A DNA stretch of 64,000 bases, from positions 1-64,000 of the forward strand of contig NZ_FRDA01000024.1 in assembly GCF_900143095.1 (NCBI RefSeq), read 5' to 3'. Positions 1-16,319 of the stretch are shown piece after piece; the stretch's first letter is position 1, and each line of letters starts with the position of its first letter. Both the position numbers and the translations under genes were made by a program. The notes under the pieces were generated by a model that saw only the letters and a list, made by a program, of their open reading frames with translations, was not told the origin of the DNA and did not search any database. Source of the DNA: Pseudomonas asturiensis. GTDB taxonomy: Bacteria; Pseudomonadota; Gammaproteobacteria; Pseudomonadales; Pseudomonadaceae.

Positions 1-24
1 CTAATTGCCCGTGAGGCTTGACCA
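1..24 (+). rRNA. rrl: 23S ribosomal RNA, 3' end (partial)
   Basis: The first bases match the conserved 3' tail of Pseudomonas 23S rRNA (CTAATTGCCCGTGAGGCTTG). Only this end lies in the window. The exact 3' end is estimated. A stem (GCAATCTG at 38-45 with CAGATTGC at 58-65) follows in the 23S-5S spacer and may be a processing site. Confidence 0.85.
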
Positions 25-173
25 TATAACACCCAAGCAATCTGCGACCTAAGGGCACAGATTGCGGTGACTGTGAAGACGACACGAACCGAAAGTTTGC
101 GTCACAAACGACACCGATATCACATACCCGATTTGCTGAAACGCGCCTCCTGGCACGGTTCGGTACCCGAATT

Positions 174-290
174 TCTTGACGACCATAGAGCATTGGAACC
201 ACCTGATCCCATCCCGAACTCAGCAGTGAAACGATGCATCGCCGATGGTAGTGTGGGGTTTCCCCATGTGAGAGTAGGTCATCGTCAAGA
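174..290 (+). rRNA. rrf: 5S ribosomal RNA
   Basis: About 117 nt with the conserved 5S core: the GGAACCACCTGATCCC segment, CCGAACTCAG, GTGAAACG, and the closing GAGAGTAGGTCATCG. The ends TCTTGACGAC and GTCGTCAAGA-like (ATCGTCAAGA) pair to form helix I. It closes the rRNA operon whose 23S tail starts the window. Ends are uncertain by one or two bases. Confidence 0.95.
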
Positions 291-301
291 TTCAATTCCA
301 G

Positions 302-340
302 AACCCCTCATCGCTTACGCGGTGAGGGGTTTTGTCTTTT
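302..340 (+). terminator. rRNA operon terminator
   Basis: Perfect 9-bp arms AACCCCTCA (302-310) and TGAGGGGTT (323-331), followed by a T-rich run (TTTGTCTTTTT). It lies directly after 5S and ends the rrn operon before birA. Confidence 0.9.
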
Positions 341-424
341 TCGGCCTTTAAAACAGGCGCTGGTTTCTATGCATCATGCTTCTGCGTAGCTATCATGCGT
401 GCCTCATTGCCAGGCGATTCTTAC

Positions 425-1384
425 ATGCTGATGTTGTTGACGCTTCTTGCTGACGGTGCTTTTCATTCCGGGCAGGTGCTTGGGGAGGCTCTGGGAGTCA
501 GTCGAAGCGCTGTCTGGAAGCAGCTTCAGCTGCTTGAGGCCGAGCTGGGTATTGAGGTCCATAAAGTGCGCGGACGTGGTTACAGGCTTGCAACCCCGAT
601 TTCGCTTCTTGATGCGTCTGCCATAACACGCTCAGGCCTTCCTTCGAATTGGTCGGCTAAAACCTATGACTCGGTGGACTCGACAAATGCCGAAGCGGCT
701 CGTTTGATTGCTGGTGGCTGCGACGTGCCGATGCTCGTACTTGCAGAGCGGCAAACGTCCGGCAGGGGGCGACGCGGTCGTAAATGGGTCAGCCCCTTCG
801 CCGACAATATCTATTACAGCCTGATTTTAAGAATCGACGGTGGCATGCGCCAGTTAGAAGGCCTCAGTCTGATGGTGGGGCTTGCGGTGATGAATGTCCT
901 GCGCGATGTCGGGGTAACCAAGGCTGGCCTCAAATGGCCCAATGACGTTCTCGTGGGCAGGCGCAAGATCGCCGGAATCCTGCTGGAGCTCATAGGTGAT
1001 CCGGCTGATGTCTGTCATGTGATTATCGGTGTAGGAATCAACGTGAATATGCAGGCCTCGGCAGAAGTCGATCAGTCATGGACTTCCGTACGGCTCGAGA
1101 CGGGTCAACTATCGGATCGCAATCATCTGGCTGTGCGCCTGAGTGAAAAGCTTGAGTCGTTCCTTGAGGTCCATCGCCAGGAAGGGTTTGTGGCATTTCA
1201 GAAGGATTGGGAGGCTGGGCATTTATGGCAAGGTGCTGCAGTCACGCTGCTTTCTGGTGCGCAGGCTATCAACGGCACTGTGTTAGGTATCGATGCGCTG
1301 GGCGCATTGCGTTTGGAAGTTGACGGTGTGGAAAAGAGCTTTAGTGGTGGTGAACTCAGCCTGAGGTTGCGCGATGATTCTTGA
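425..1384 (+). CDS. birA: Bifunctional biotin ligase / biotin operon repressor BirA
   Basis: BirA activates biotin to biotinyl-5'-AMP and attaches it to the acetyl-CoA carboxylase carrier protein; the holo-repressor form binds biotin operators. The 319-aa protein has an N-terminal winged helix (about residues 13-40), the biotinyl-AMP loop GRGRRGRKW at 113-121 and the catalytic KWPNDV at 170-175, with a small C-terminal barrel. The start at 425 is chosen over an upstream in-frame ATG at 332 because family members begin just before the helix-turn-helix and 332 lies in the rrn terminator. The end overlaps coaX by 11 bp, which suggests translational coupling. Confidence 0.95.
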   Translation: MLMLLTLLADGAFHSGQVLGEALGVSRSAVWKQLQLLEAELGIEVHKVRGRGYRLATPISLLDASAITRSGLPSNWSAKTYDSVDSTNAEAARLIAGGCDVPMLVLAERQTSGRGRRGRKWVSPFADNIYYSLILRIDGGMRQLEGLSLMVGLAVMNVLRDVGVTKAGLKWPNDVLVGRRKIAGILLELIGDPADVCHVIIGVGINVNMQASAEVDQSWTSVRLETGQLSDRNHLAVRLSEKLESFLEVHRQEGFVAFQKDWEAGHLWQGAAVTLLSGAQAINGTVLGIDALGALRLEVDGVEKSFSGGELSLRLRDDS

Positions 1385-2123
1385 GCTCGATTGCGGCAAT
1401 AGCTTCATCAAGTGGCGGGTAACGAATCGAGGTGATAGTTCAGTGCTGGCCGGAGGCGTCGTAGATTCGGATGACGCGCTGTTGGAGAGTCTTCGACAGT
1501 TGCCGGACCTTGCCCTAAGCGACTGCCGGCTGGTAAGTGTGCGTAATGCTGTGGAGACTGAGCGGCTCGTAGCGGTTCTCGCGACGGTGTTTTCGATCAC
1601 TCCGGTGTGTGCTGTGCCTGCGCGTGAGCTCGCCGGGGTCGTGAATGGCTATGAAGAGTTTGAGCGTTTGGGGCTCGACCGCTGGTTGGCGTTCGTCGGC
1701 GCCTATCACTGCGTTCGGACTGCATGCCTTGTAATTGATCTGGGGACTGCCGTGACGTCTGACTTCGTAAGTGCTGAGGGTCAGCACTTGGGTGGCTTCA
1801 TATGCCCTGGCATGCCATTGATGCGTGATCAGCTACGCACTCACACCCGGCGCATCAGATATGACGATGACGCTGCCCAGAGGGCGCTGACAGGGCTTGT
1901 GCCAGGGCGTTCGACCGCTGAGGCGGTTGAGAGAGGTTGCTCACTTATGCTCAGAGGATTTGCGTTGACTCAGGTCGACATTGCCAAAGGGTATTGGGGG
2001 GATGACTTCACGGTCTTTGTAACGGGCGGTGACGCTGGCCTGGTCATGGATGTATTGCCCGGCGCCCGAGTGGTACCGGATCTGGTTTTTGTCGGTCTTG
2101 CGCTCGCTTGCCCATTGTCCTGA
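1374..2123 (+). CDS. coaX: Type III pantothenate kinase
   Basis: Phosphorylates pantothenate, the first step of coenzyme A synthesis, in the cytoplasm. The type III (CoaX) family is unrelated to CoaA and is insensitive to CoA feedback. The 249-aa protein starts with the phosphate-binding DCGNS (residues 6-10), has the DLGTA segment with Asp122 as the likely catalytic base, then GFICPGMPLM and a C-terminal TGGDA. It overlaps birA by 11 bp, so both are probably co-transcribed, pairing two cofactor-related enzymes. Confidence 0.95.
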   Translation: MILELDCGNSFIKWRVTNRGDSSVLAGGVVDSDDALLESLRQLPDLALSDCRLVSVRNAVETERLVAVLATVFSITPVCAVPARELAGVVNGYEEFERLGLDRWLAFVGAYHCVRTACLVIDLGTAVTSDFVSAEGQHLGGFICPGMPLMRDQLRTHTRRIRYDDDAAQRALTGLVPGRSTAEAVERGCSLMLRGFALTQVDIAKGYWGDDFTVFVTGGDAGLVMDVLPGARVVPDLVFVGLALACPLS

Positions 2124-2130
2124 GGTTCCT

Positions 2131-2559
2131 ATGCGCTGGTTATTTCTCCTCCTGTTAATGCTTAATGGCTTTTATTACATCTGGCATCAGCAGGAGGCTC
2201 CGCTAAGGGCAAAGGAGGTCCTTCCCCTGTCGCTGAATCGTGCGGCACAACAGGATATTCACCTGCTCAGCGAATCTGATCCGGCCCGCGTATCAAAGGG
2301 GGTAGAGGCAAGCTGCCTTTATCTGGGCGGTTTTTCCCGCCAGGAAGACGCTCGAGCTGTCGAGCAGCGCCTTAACAGTCTTGATATCCAGTCGCAATTT
2401 CAGGCATTGCCATCGCCTGTGGCGGCTGCTTATTGGCTCAAGATCGCTCCTGAAAGCAGGCGTCTTGTTGAGGTCGGTGTCATGACTCAGCTTGCTCAGG
2501 ACTTCCCTCAAATAAAAAATAAAATAATGTCATGTGAAGGCATTGCAACTGTCGAATAG
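2131..2559 (+). CDS. Small membrane-anchored SPOR-domain protein
   Basis: A 142-aa protein with one N-terminal hydrophobic segment (residues 2-17) that acts as signal anchor, a short linker, and a SPOR-like domain at roughly 53-130. SPOR domains bind denuded glycan strands at septa, so a periplasmic role at the division site is possible but is inference. The start at 2131 lies 7 bp after the coaX stop and gives the hydrophobic N-terminus; longer in-frame starts run inside coaX. It is the last gene of the birA-coaX unit. Confidence 0.75.
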   Translation: MRWLFLLLLMLNGFYYIWHQQEAPLRAKEVLPLSLNRAAQQDIHLLSESDPARVSKGVEASCLYLGGFSRQEDARAVEQRLNSLDIQSQFQALPSPVAAAYWLKIAPESRRLVEVGVMTQLAQDFPQIKNKIMSCEGIATVE

Positions 2560-2659
2560 TTTGAATAGAATGGCGCCCGCTTCGCAGTGAGGTGAAAGTC
2601 TCGCTAACGAAGTAGAAATGGTCAACGCATGTAACCTCAGGTTTTTAATGAGAAAAAGG

Positions 2660-2688
2660 TTGACAGAAGGGTGGCATGAGTTGAGAAT
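2660..2688 (+). promoter_or_regulatory. Promoter of the tRNA-Tyr-Gly-Thr cluster
   Basis: Consensus -35 TTGACA at 2660-2665, 17-bp spacer, -10 GAGAAT at 2683-2688. Transcription would start near 2695, a few bases before tRNA-Tyr. The hexamers and spacing are seen; activity is inferred. Confidence 0.7.
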
Positions 2689-2701
2689 GCTGCCTCGCTT
2701 A

Positions 2702-2786
<85 letters not shown>

Positions 2787-2810
2787 GATTTAGCGCGAAC
2801 TGCAAATTGC

Positions 2811-2884
<74 letters not shown>

Positions 2885-2910
2885 TGTTTGTGGTTCATGC
2901 AGGTTGTTTT

Positions 2911-2986
2911 GCTCTTGTAGCTCAGTTGGTAGAGCACACCCTTGGTAAGGGTGAGGTCAGCGGTTCGAATCCGCTCAAGAGCTCCA
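2911..2986 (+). tRNA. tRNA-Thr (anticodon GGT)
   Basis: 76 nt with encoded CCA. Acceptor GCTCTTG pairs with CAAGAGC. The anticodon loop TTGGTAA gives GGT. It is the third member of the tRNA cluster and is followed by a terminator. Confidence 0.97.
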
Positions 2987-2991
2987 TTGCC

Positions 2992-3024
2992 AAAGGCAGA
3001 TATGAAAATATCTGCCTTTGTTTT
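2992..3024 (+). terminator. Terminator of the tRNA cluster
   Basis: Perfect 12-bp arms AAAGGCAGATAT (2992-3003) and ATATCTGCCTTT (3008-3019) around a GAAA loop, followed by GTTTT. It separates the tRNA-Tyr-Gly-Thr unit from tRNA-Trp-secE-nusG. Confidence 0.9.
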
Positions 3025-3099
3025 AGGTGGCTCTGCTGTGTGTGGGGTGCCTTGATCATTTGGATGTGTGTCGATTTACGGCAAAATCTGAATGATGTG

Positions 3100-3128
3100 T
3101 TGAAAAACTATTGTCAGGTCAGCATAAT
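3100..3128 (+). promoter_or_regulatory. Promoter of tRNA-Trp-secE-nusG
   Basis: -35 TTGAAA at 3100-3105, 17-bp spacer, -10 CATAAT at 3123-3128. The start would be near 3135, about 15 nt before tRNA-Trp. The tRNA, secE and nusG follow without another clear promoter. Confidence 0.65.
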
Positions 3129-3149
3129 GGTCGGCCTGATTTTGCTTTT

Positions 3150-3225
3150 AGGTCAGTAGCTCAATTGGCAGAGCGACGGTCTCCAAAACCGTAGGTTGGG
3201 GGTTCGATTCCCTCCTGACCTGCCA
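3150..3225 (+). tRNA. tRNA-Trp (anticodon CCA)
   Basis: 76 nt with encoded CCA. Acceptor AGGTCAG pairs with CTGACCT. The anticodon loop CTCCAAA gives CCA. It lies 46 bp before secE and is probably processed from the same transcript. Confidence 0.97.
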
Positions 3226-3271
3226 GATTCAGAAAATGTAATCTGGCTTTCTTTTCACAGGATCTCCGTAG

Positions 3272-3640
3272 ATGAATCCCAAGGCTGAAGCATCAGACTC
3301 TCGCTTTGATTTGCTGAAATGGCTCCTGGTAGTCGTTCTGGTGGTCGTGGGTGTTGTCGGTAATCAGTACTACTCTGCTGAGCCGATCCTGTACCGTGTT
3401 CTCGCTCTCCTGGTTATCGCTGCGGCTGCTGCTTTTGTAGCGCTGCAGACTGGTAAAGGCAAAGCTTTTTTCGTTCTGGCGAAAGAAGCTCGCGCAGAGA
3501 TTCGTAAAGTCGTTTGGCCTACTCGCCAAGAAACCACTCAAACCACATTGATCGTCGTGGCTGTTGTGCTGGTTATGGCGTTGCTGTTGTGGGGGCTTGA
3601 TTCCCTGCTCGGCTGGCTTGTTTCCTTGATAGTTGGCTAA
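3272..3640 (+). CDS. secE: Preprotein translocase subunit SecE
   Basis: SecE clamps SecY in the inner-membrane SecYEG channel. The 122-aa protein has three hydrophobic segments (about residues 17-33, 40-58 and 92-118), as in the longer gamma-proteobacterial form. The conserved cytoplasmic stretch before the last segment (EARAEIRKVVWPTRQET, about residues 72-88) is the SecE signature. nusG follows after 9 bp, the standard secE-nusG pairing. Confidence 0.97.
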   Translation: MNPKAEASDSRFDLLKWLLVVVLVVVGVVGNQYYSAEPILYRVLALLVIAAAAAFVALQTGKGKAFFVLAKEARAEIRKVVWPTRQETTQTTLIVVAVVLVMALLLWGLDSLLGWLVSLIVG

Positions 3641-3649
3641 GGGTGTCCC

Positions 3650-4183
3650 GTGGCTAAGCGTTGGTACGTAGTGCATGCTTACTCCGGTTACGAGAAGCAT
3701 GTCATGCGCTCGTTGGTCGAGCGTGTGAAGCTGGCAGGCATGGAAGATGGCTTCGGCGAAATTCTGGTTCCCACTGAAGAAGTGGTTGAAATGCGTAATG
3801 GCCAGAAACGCAAAAGCGAACGCAAGTTCTTCCCTGGTTATGTGCTTGTACAGATGGACATGAACGAAGGTACTTGGCACTTGGTCAAGGATACCCCTCG
3901 TGTCATGGGTTTCATCGGCGGTACCGCTGACAAGCCTGCACCCATAACAGATAAAGAGGCAGAAGCGATTCTGCGTCGCGTTGCTGACGGCAGCGACAAG
4001 CCGAAGCCCAAGACTCTGTTCGAGCCGGGTGAGGTTGTTCGTGTCACCGACGGTCCGTTTGCCGATTTCAACGGCACGGTAGAAGAAGTTAACTACGAAA
4101 AGAGCCGTATCCAAGTGGCGGTGCTCATTTTCGGACGCTCTACTCCGGTAGAGTTGGAGTTCAGTCAGGTCGAAAAGGCATAA
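3650..4183 (+). CDS. nusG: Transcription termination/antitermination factor NusG
   Basis: NusG binds the RNA polymerase clamp through its N-terminal NGN domain; its C-terminal KOW domain contacts Rho or ribosomal protein S10. The 177-aa protein has the NGN start RWYVVHAYSGYE, and the KOW domain occupies about residues 125-177 (PGEVVRVTDGPFADFNGTV). The start codon is GTG at 3650, which matches family N-termini (MAKRWYVV). A terminator follows. Confidence 0.97.
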   Translation: MAKRWYVVHAYSGYEKHVMRSLVERVKLAGMEDGFGEILVPTEEVVEMRNGQKRKSERKFFPGYVLVQMDMNEGTWHLVKDTPRVMGFIGGTADKPAPITDKEAEAILRRVADGSDKPKPKTLFEPGEVVRVTDGPFADFNGTVEEVNYEKSRIQVAVLIFGRSTPVELEFSQVEKA

Positions 4184-4200
4184 CTGAGCTGGAATCCCAT

Positions 4201-4230
4201 ACCCCGCAGCCTAAGGCTGTGGGGTTTTTT
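4201..4230 (+). terminator. nusG terminator
   Basis: Arms ACCCCGCAGCC (4201-4211) and GGCTGTGGGGT (4215-4225) with a 3-nt loop, followed by six T. It separates secE-nusG from rplK. I could not identify a convincing promoter in the short stretch between here and rplK. Confidence 0.9.
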
Positions 4231-4301
4231 CGTCACTGGGATATACGCGTAAGCAACCGGGGAGCCTTTATTGGCGCTTGAACCCGTAATTGGAGTGCCT
4301 C

Positions 4302-4733
4302 ATGGCCAAGAAGATAACTGCATACATCAAGCTGCAAGTGAAAGCCGCTCAGGCTAACCCAAGCCCGCCAGTAGGCCCGGCTCTGGGTCAGCATGGTGTG
4401 AACATCATGGAATTCTGCAAAGCGTTCAACGCCCGTACTCAGGGTCTTGAGCCAGGCTTGCCGACTCCAGTGATCATCACTGTATACAGCGACCGTAGCT
4501 TCACTTTCGAAACAAAAAGTACCCCTGCGTCGGTTCTGCTGAAGAAGGCTGCAGGTTTGACCAGCGGCTCGGCTCGCCCGAACACCGTTAAAGTTGGCAC
4601 CGTGACCCGTGCTCAGCTGGAAGAAATCGCAAAAGTAAAAAATGCGGATCTGACAGCTGCTGACATGGATGCGGCCGTGCGTACTATCGCCGGTTCCGCT
4701 CGTAGCATGGGCCTTAACGTGGAGGGTGTGTAA
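4302..4733 (+). CDS. rplK: 50S ribosomal protein L11
   Basis: L11 forms the GTPase-associated centre on 23S rRNA and supports factor binding and RelA activation. The 143-aa protein shows the N-terminal NPSPPVGPALGQHGVNIMEF signature and a C-terminal rRNA-binding domain. An in-frame ATG 12 bp upstream at 4290 is rejected because MAKKITAY is the family N-terminus. The stop and the rplA start share one base (TAATG). Confidence 0.98.
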   Translation: MAKKITAYIKLQVKAAQANPSPPVGPALGQHGVNIMEFCKAFNARTQGLEPGLPTPVIITVYSDRSFTFETKSTPASVLLKKAAGLTSGSARPNTVKVGTVTRAQLEEIAKVKNADLTAADMDAAVRTIAGSARSMGLNVEGV

Positions 4734-5428
4734 TGGCTAAGCTGACCAAGCGCCAAAAGGCAATCGCTGGCAAGATCGAAGCTGGCAAGGCCTACAACTT
4801 TGTAGATGCAGCCGCTCTGCTGACCGAGCTGTCGACCGTCAAGTTCAGCGAGTCCGTAGACGTCGCTGTAAACCTGGGCGTTGACCCTCGTAAATCTGAT
4901 CAGGTAGTGCGTAGCGCTACCGTTCTGCCGCACGGCACTGGCAAGACTGTACGCGTTGCAGTATTCACCCAGGGTCCTGCTGCTGAAGCCGCTCTGGCTG
5001 CCGGCGCTGACCGCGTTGGTATGGACGATCTGGCTGCTGAAATGAAAGCTGGCGACCTGAACTATGACGTCGTCATTGCCTCCCCGGACGCAATGCGCGT
5101 TGTTGGTCAGCTGGGCCAGGTTCTTGGTCCTCGCGGTCTGATGCCTAACCCGAAAGTCGGCACTGTTACTCCTGACGTTGCTAACGCCGTCAAGAATGCC
5201 AAGGCTGGTCAGGTTCGTTATCGCACCGACAAGAACGGCATCATCCACACTTCCGTTGGCAAAGTCGGTTTCGACGCCGTCAAGCTGAAGGAAAACGTTG
5301 AAGCGCTGCTCGCTGATCTCAAGCGTATCAAGCCTGCTTCCTCGAAAGGTATTTACGTCAAGCGCGTTACTCTGAGCACCACCATGGGCCCAGGCCTGGT
5401 GATCGATCAGGGCTCGCTGGACGCGTAA
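4733..5428 (+). CDS. rplA: 50S ribosomal protein L1
   Basis: L1 builds the mobile L1 stalk at the E site and helps release deacylated tRNA. The 231-aa protein has the usual length and the conserved GPRGLMPNPKVGTVT stretch (about residues 131-145). In E. coli L1 is also the translational repressor of rplKA through the L11 leader. The start overlaps the rplK stop. Confidence 0.98.
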   Translation: MAKLTKRQKAIAGKIEAGKAYNFVDAAALLTELSTVKFSESVDVAVNLGVDPRKSDQVVRSATVLPHGTGKTVRVAVFTQGPAAEAALAAGADRVGMDDLAAEMKAGDLNYDVVIASPDAMRVVGQLGQVLGPRGLMPNPKVGTVTPDVANAVKNAKAGQVRYRTDKNGIIHTSVGKVGFDAVKLKENVEALLADLKRIKPASSKGIYVKRVTLSTTMGPGLVIDQGSLDA

Positions 5429-5626
5429 GACACAGGCGATGCGTCTGACGACGTGTCGCTGAAAAATTGGGGTCCCTGCCTGGCGGGGGCTATCCAAGAC
5501 CGTAGGCGGCGAAAGTCTTAAAACTCAAGCCTACGCAGATGGTGCTCCCGGTTCCTTACCGAATCAGACACCAAAACGACATCAGGCTCCGGCCAGATGA
5601 AACGGTAACAAGCAGGAGTTAAACCC
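5429..5626 (+). promoter_or_regulatory. rplJ leader (candidate L10 autoregulatory RNA)
   Basis: 198 nt without a gene between rplA and rplJ. It matches in position and length the L10 leader of enterobacteria, where L10-L12 binds the mRNA and blocks rplJL translation. The segment from about 5470 to 5626 is rich in paired arms. The assignment is by position; the fold was not computed. Confidence 0.6.
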
Positions 5627-6127
5627 GTGGCAATTAAACTCGAAGACAAGAAGGCCATCGTCGCTGAAGTCAACGAGGCTGCCAAAGCTGGTCTGTCCGC
5701 AGTCGTGGCTGATGCCCGCGGCGTGACAGTCGGCGCTATGACCGGACTCCGTAAAGAGGCTCGTGAAGCTGGCGTTTACGTACGTGTTGTACGTAACACC
5801 CTGCTCAAGCGCGCTGTTGCTGACACTGAATTCAGTGTTCTCAACGACGTGTTCACTGGCCCGACCTTGATCGCATTCTCTAACGAGCATCCGGGCGCTG
5901 CTGCCCGACTGTTCAAGGAATTCGCCAAAGGTCAGGACAAGTTCGAGATCAAGGCAGCTGCGTTCGAGGGCAAGTTCCTCGCAGCTAATCAGATCGACGT
6001 ACTGGCAAGCCTGCCGACCCGTGACGAAGCAATTTCTCAGCTGATGAGCGTGATTCAAGGCGCTACCAGCAAGTTGGCTCGTACTCTGGCGGCTGTTCGC
6101 GACCAAAAAGAAGCAGCTGCAGCCTAA
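5627..6127 (+). CDS. rplJ: 50S ribosomal protein L10
   Basis: L10 anchors L7/L12 dimers to the ribosomal stalk. The 166-aa protein has the N-terminal rRNA-binding domain and a C-terminal Ala-rich helix that carries L12 dimers. The start codon is GTG at 5627 (MAIKLEDKKAIV), preceded by AGGAG at 5614-5618. Translation of rplJ and rplL is probably controlled by the leader upstream. Confidence 0.98.
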   Translation: MAIKLEDKKAIVAEVNEAAKAGLSAVVADARGVTVGAMTGLRKEAREAGVYVRVVRNTLLKRAVADTEFSVLNDVFTGPTLIAFSNEHPGAAARLFKEFAKGQDKFEIKAAAFEGKFLAANQIDVLASLPTRDEAISQLMSVIQGATSKLARTLAAVRDQKEAAAA

Positions 6128-6206
6128 GGCTGAGTCAGATCTTTTCGCGTATTTTTGTTTATTTTGATGGTCGCGTAGGCCGTCCCCCAATTCAGGAAAT
6201 TGAGTC

Positions 6207-6572
6207 ATGTCCATCTCTCAAGACGATATCCTTAACGCCGTAGCTGAAATGTCCGTTCTGCAGGTTGTAGAGCTGATCAAGGCGTTCGAAGAGAAGTTCG
6301 GCGTTACTGCTGCCGCTGCTTCTGCTGGTCCAGCTGCTGCTGCCGCTGTTGTTGAAGAACAAACTGAATTCAACGTCATGCTGCTGGAAGCTGGCGAGAA
6401 GAAAGTTAACGTGATCAAGGCAGTTCGTGAACTGACCGGTCTGGGCCTGAAAGAAGCCAAGGCAGTCGTTGACGGCGCTCCAGCAATGGTCCTGGAAGCT
6501 GTTGCCAAAGACGCAGCTGACAAAGCCAAAGCTACTCTGGAAGAAGCAGGCGCTAAAGTCGAGCTGAAATAA
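6207..6572 (+). CDS. rplL: 50S ribosomal protein L7/L12
   Basis: The flexible stalk protein that recruits translation GTPases; present as several dimers per ribosome. The 121-aa protein has an N-terminal dimerisation domain, the Ala/Gly hinge (about residues 35-52) and the C-terminal factor-binding domain with GLGLKEAKAVVDGAP. It lies 79 bp after rplJ. Confidence 0.98.
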   Translation: MSISQDDILNAVAEMSVLQVVELIKAFEEKFGVTAAAASAGPAAAAAVVEEQTEFNVMLLEAGEKKVNVIKAVRELTGLGLKEAKAVVDGAPAMVLEAVAKDAADKAKATLEEAGAKVELK

Positions 6573-6617
6573 GCATCGATTTGAGTGTCCAGCCCACGCA
6601 TTTAGCGAAAGGCTGAT

Positions 6618-6646
6618 GGCTGGTGGCTTTTGCCACCGGCCTTTTT
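6618..6646 (+). terminator. rplL-rpoB attenuator
   Basis: Arms GGCTGGTGGC (6618-6627) and GCCACCGGCC (6632-6641) around TTTT, followed by five T. It sits between rplL and rpoB, where partial termination is known in E. coli to make less polymerase than ribosomal protein. The 220-nt gap holds no gene. Confidence 0.8.
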
Positions 6647-6792
6647 CCGTTATAGACGATTGGCGCGGTCAATCTCTGTAGCGTGCAGGATCCACCGAAG
6701 ACGGTGGCGCAAACCAAGGGGTTTGCACGATTTTCTGGCTGCTTCCGTCGGGAGGGAGCCAAACAAGCAGGTGACCAAGCTGGGGAACGCTG

Positions 6793-10866
<4,074 letters not shown>

Positions 10867-10930
10867 CACGTGACGTGAATCGGGAGCAGGGCGTAAATCC
10901 CTGCTCCCTGCTCCGCCAGGAGGAAAGGCC

Positions 10931-15130
<4,200 letters not shown>

Positions 15131-15134
15131 GACT

Positions 15135-15205
15135 AAAGCCTCGGCACTCGCATCAGTCGTACAGCATTCGTGCTGTACCCCTGATGCGGACGTCGGGGCT
15201 TTGTC
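15135..15205 (+). terminator. rpoC terminator
   Basis: An extended nested hairpin: outer AAAGCC (15135-15140) with GGCTTT (15197-15202), GCATCAG with CTGATGC, and an inner GTACAGCA-TTCG-TGCTGTAC (15159-15178) with a UUCG-type loop. It ends the rpoBC unit. Confidence 0.85.
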
Positions 15206-15234
15206 TTGACTGGGGGCAGGATCCTCTTTAGACT
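15206..15234 (+). promoter_or_regulatory. str operon promoter (rpsL)
   Basis: -35 TTGACT at 15206-15211, 17-bp spacer, -10 TAGACT at 15229-15234, starting 4 bp after the rpoC terminator stem. The leader would run from about 15241 to 15324 and contains a possible CCCC/GGGG stem that may correspond to the Pseudomonas rpsL leader element; that last point is a guess. Confidence 0.7.
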
Positions 15235-15324
15235 CTTGTACCCCTAAATTTGGCGGGGCTTGTGCCCTGTCATTTGCTTTTCTTGTAAGACAATAGCGTC
15301 GCAAGACAACAGTGGAGCTAGTAG

Positions 15325-15696
15325 ATGGCAACTATCAACCAGCTGGTACGTCAGCCGCGTAAGCGTATCGTCGAGAAATCCGACGTGCCTGCGCTGCAGA
15401 ACTGCCCGCAACGTCGCGGTGTGTGCACTCGTGTGTATACCACCACGCCGAAAAAACCTAACTCGGCATTGCGTAAAGTCTGCCGTGTGCGCCTGACCAA
15501 CGGTTTCGAGGTTTCCTCGTACATCGGCGGTGAAGGTCACAACCTGCAAGAGCACAGCGTGGTACTGATCCGTGGCGGTCGTGTAAAAGACTTGCCAGGT
15601 GTTCGTTATCACACCGTTCGTGGTTCTCTGGATACCTCCGGCGTTAAAGGCCGTAACCAGGGTCGCTCGAAATACGGTACCAAGAAGCCTAAGTAG
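15325..15696 (+). CDS. rpsL: 30S ribosomal protein S12
   Basis: S12 sits at the decoding centre and sets translational accuracy. The 123-aa protein carries TTTPKKPNSALRKV with Lys43 and a Lys in GGRVKDLPG (about residue 88), the wild-type states at the classical streptomycin-resistance positions, so this allele should be streptomycin sensitive. It starts the str operon. Confidence 0.98.
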   Translation: MATINQLVRQPRKRIVEKSDVPALQNCPQRRGVCTRVYTTTPKKPNSALRKVCRVRLTNGFEVSSYIGGEGHNLQEHSVVLIRGGRVKDLPGVRYHTVRGSLDTSGVKGRNQGRSKYGTKKPK

Positions 15697-15818
15697 TACT
15701 TGGCTTCTGTTAAAAATTGCAGATTTCTATTTTTCTGAGTCGATAAGAGTAAGGTCGGGCGCATCCTTTTCTGGGTGGTGGTCCCGAGCTAACCTGAAGA
15801 CCGTTTGAGGGCTTATCC

Positions 15819-16289
15819 ATGCCAAGAAGACGCGTAGCAGCCAAGCGCGAAGTGCTTGACGATCCAAAATACGGAAGCCAGATTCTGGCGAAGTTCATGA
15901 ACCACGTGATGGAAAGCGGCAAGAAAGCCGTTGCCGAGCGTATCGTTTATGGCGCGCTGGAGAAGGTTAAAGAGCGTAAGAACAGCGATCCCCTGGAAAT
16001 CTTCGAGAAAGCTCTCGACGCCATCGCTCCGCTGGTCGAAGTAAAGTCGCGCCGTGTAGGCGGTGCTACTTACCAGGTTCCTGTCGAAGTTCGTCCGTCC
16101 CGTCGTAATGCTCTGGCAATGCGTTGGCTGGTAGACTTCGCGCGTAAGCGCGGTGAGAAGTCTATGGCTCTGCGTTTGGCTGGCGAACTGTTGGACGCCG
16201 CCGAAGGTAAAGGTGCTGCGGTCAAGAAGCGTGAAGACGTGCACCGTATGGCTGAGGCCAACAAGGCTTTCTCGCACTACCGCTTCTAA
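15819..16289 (+). CDS. rpsG: 30S ribosomal protein S7
   Basis: S7 nucleates assembly of the 30S head and contacts E-site tRNA. The 156-aa protein has the usual N-terminal [12 protein letters not shown] and the conserved [14 protein letters not shown] stretch. The 122-bp gap after rpsL is unusually long within this operon. In E. coli the equivalent gap is the S7 translational repressor site, so a similar role is plausible here. Confidence 0.98.
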
Positions 16290-16319
16290 TTTCAGCGTCA
16301 CTAATTTTGCGAGGGCTTT

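Noticed and set aside
67..351. 94-codon open frame over the 5S gene
   Set aside because: It runs through the 23S-5S spacer, 5S rRNA and the terminator, and has no family resemblance.
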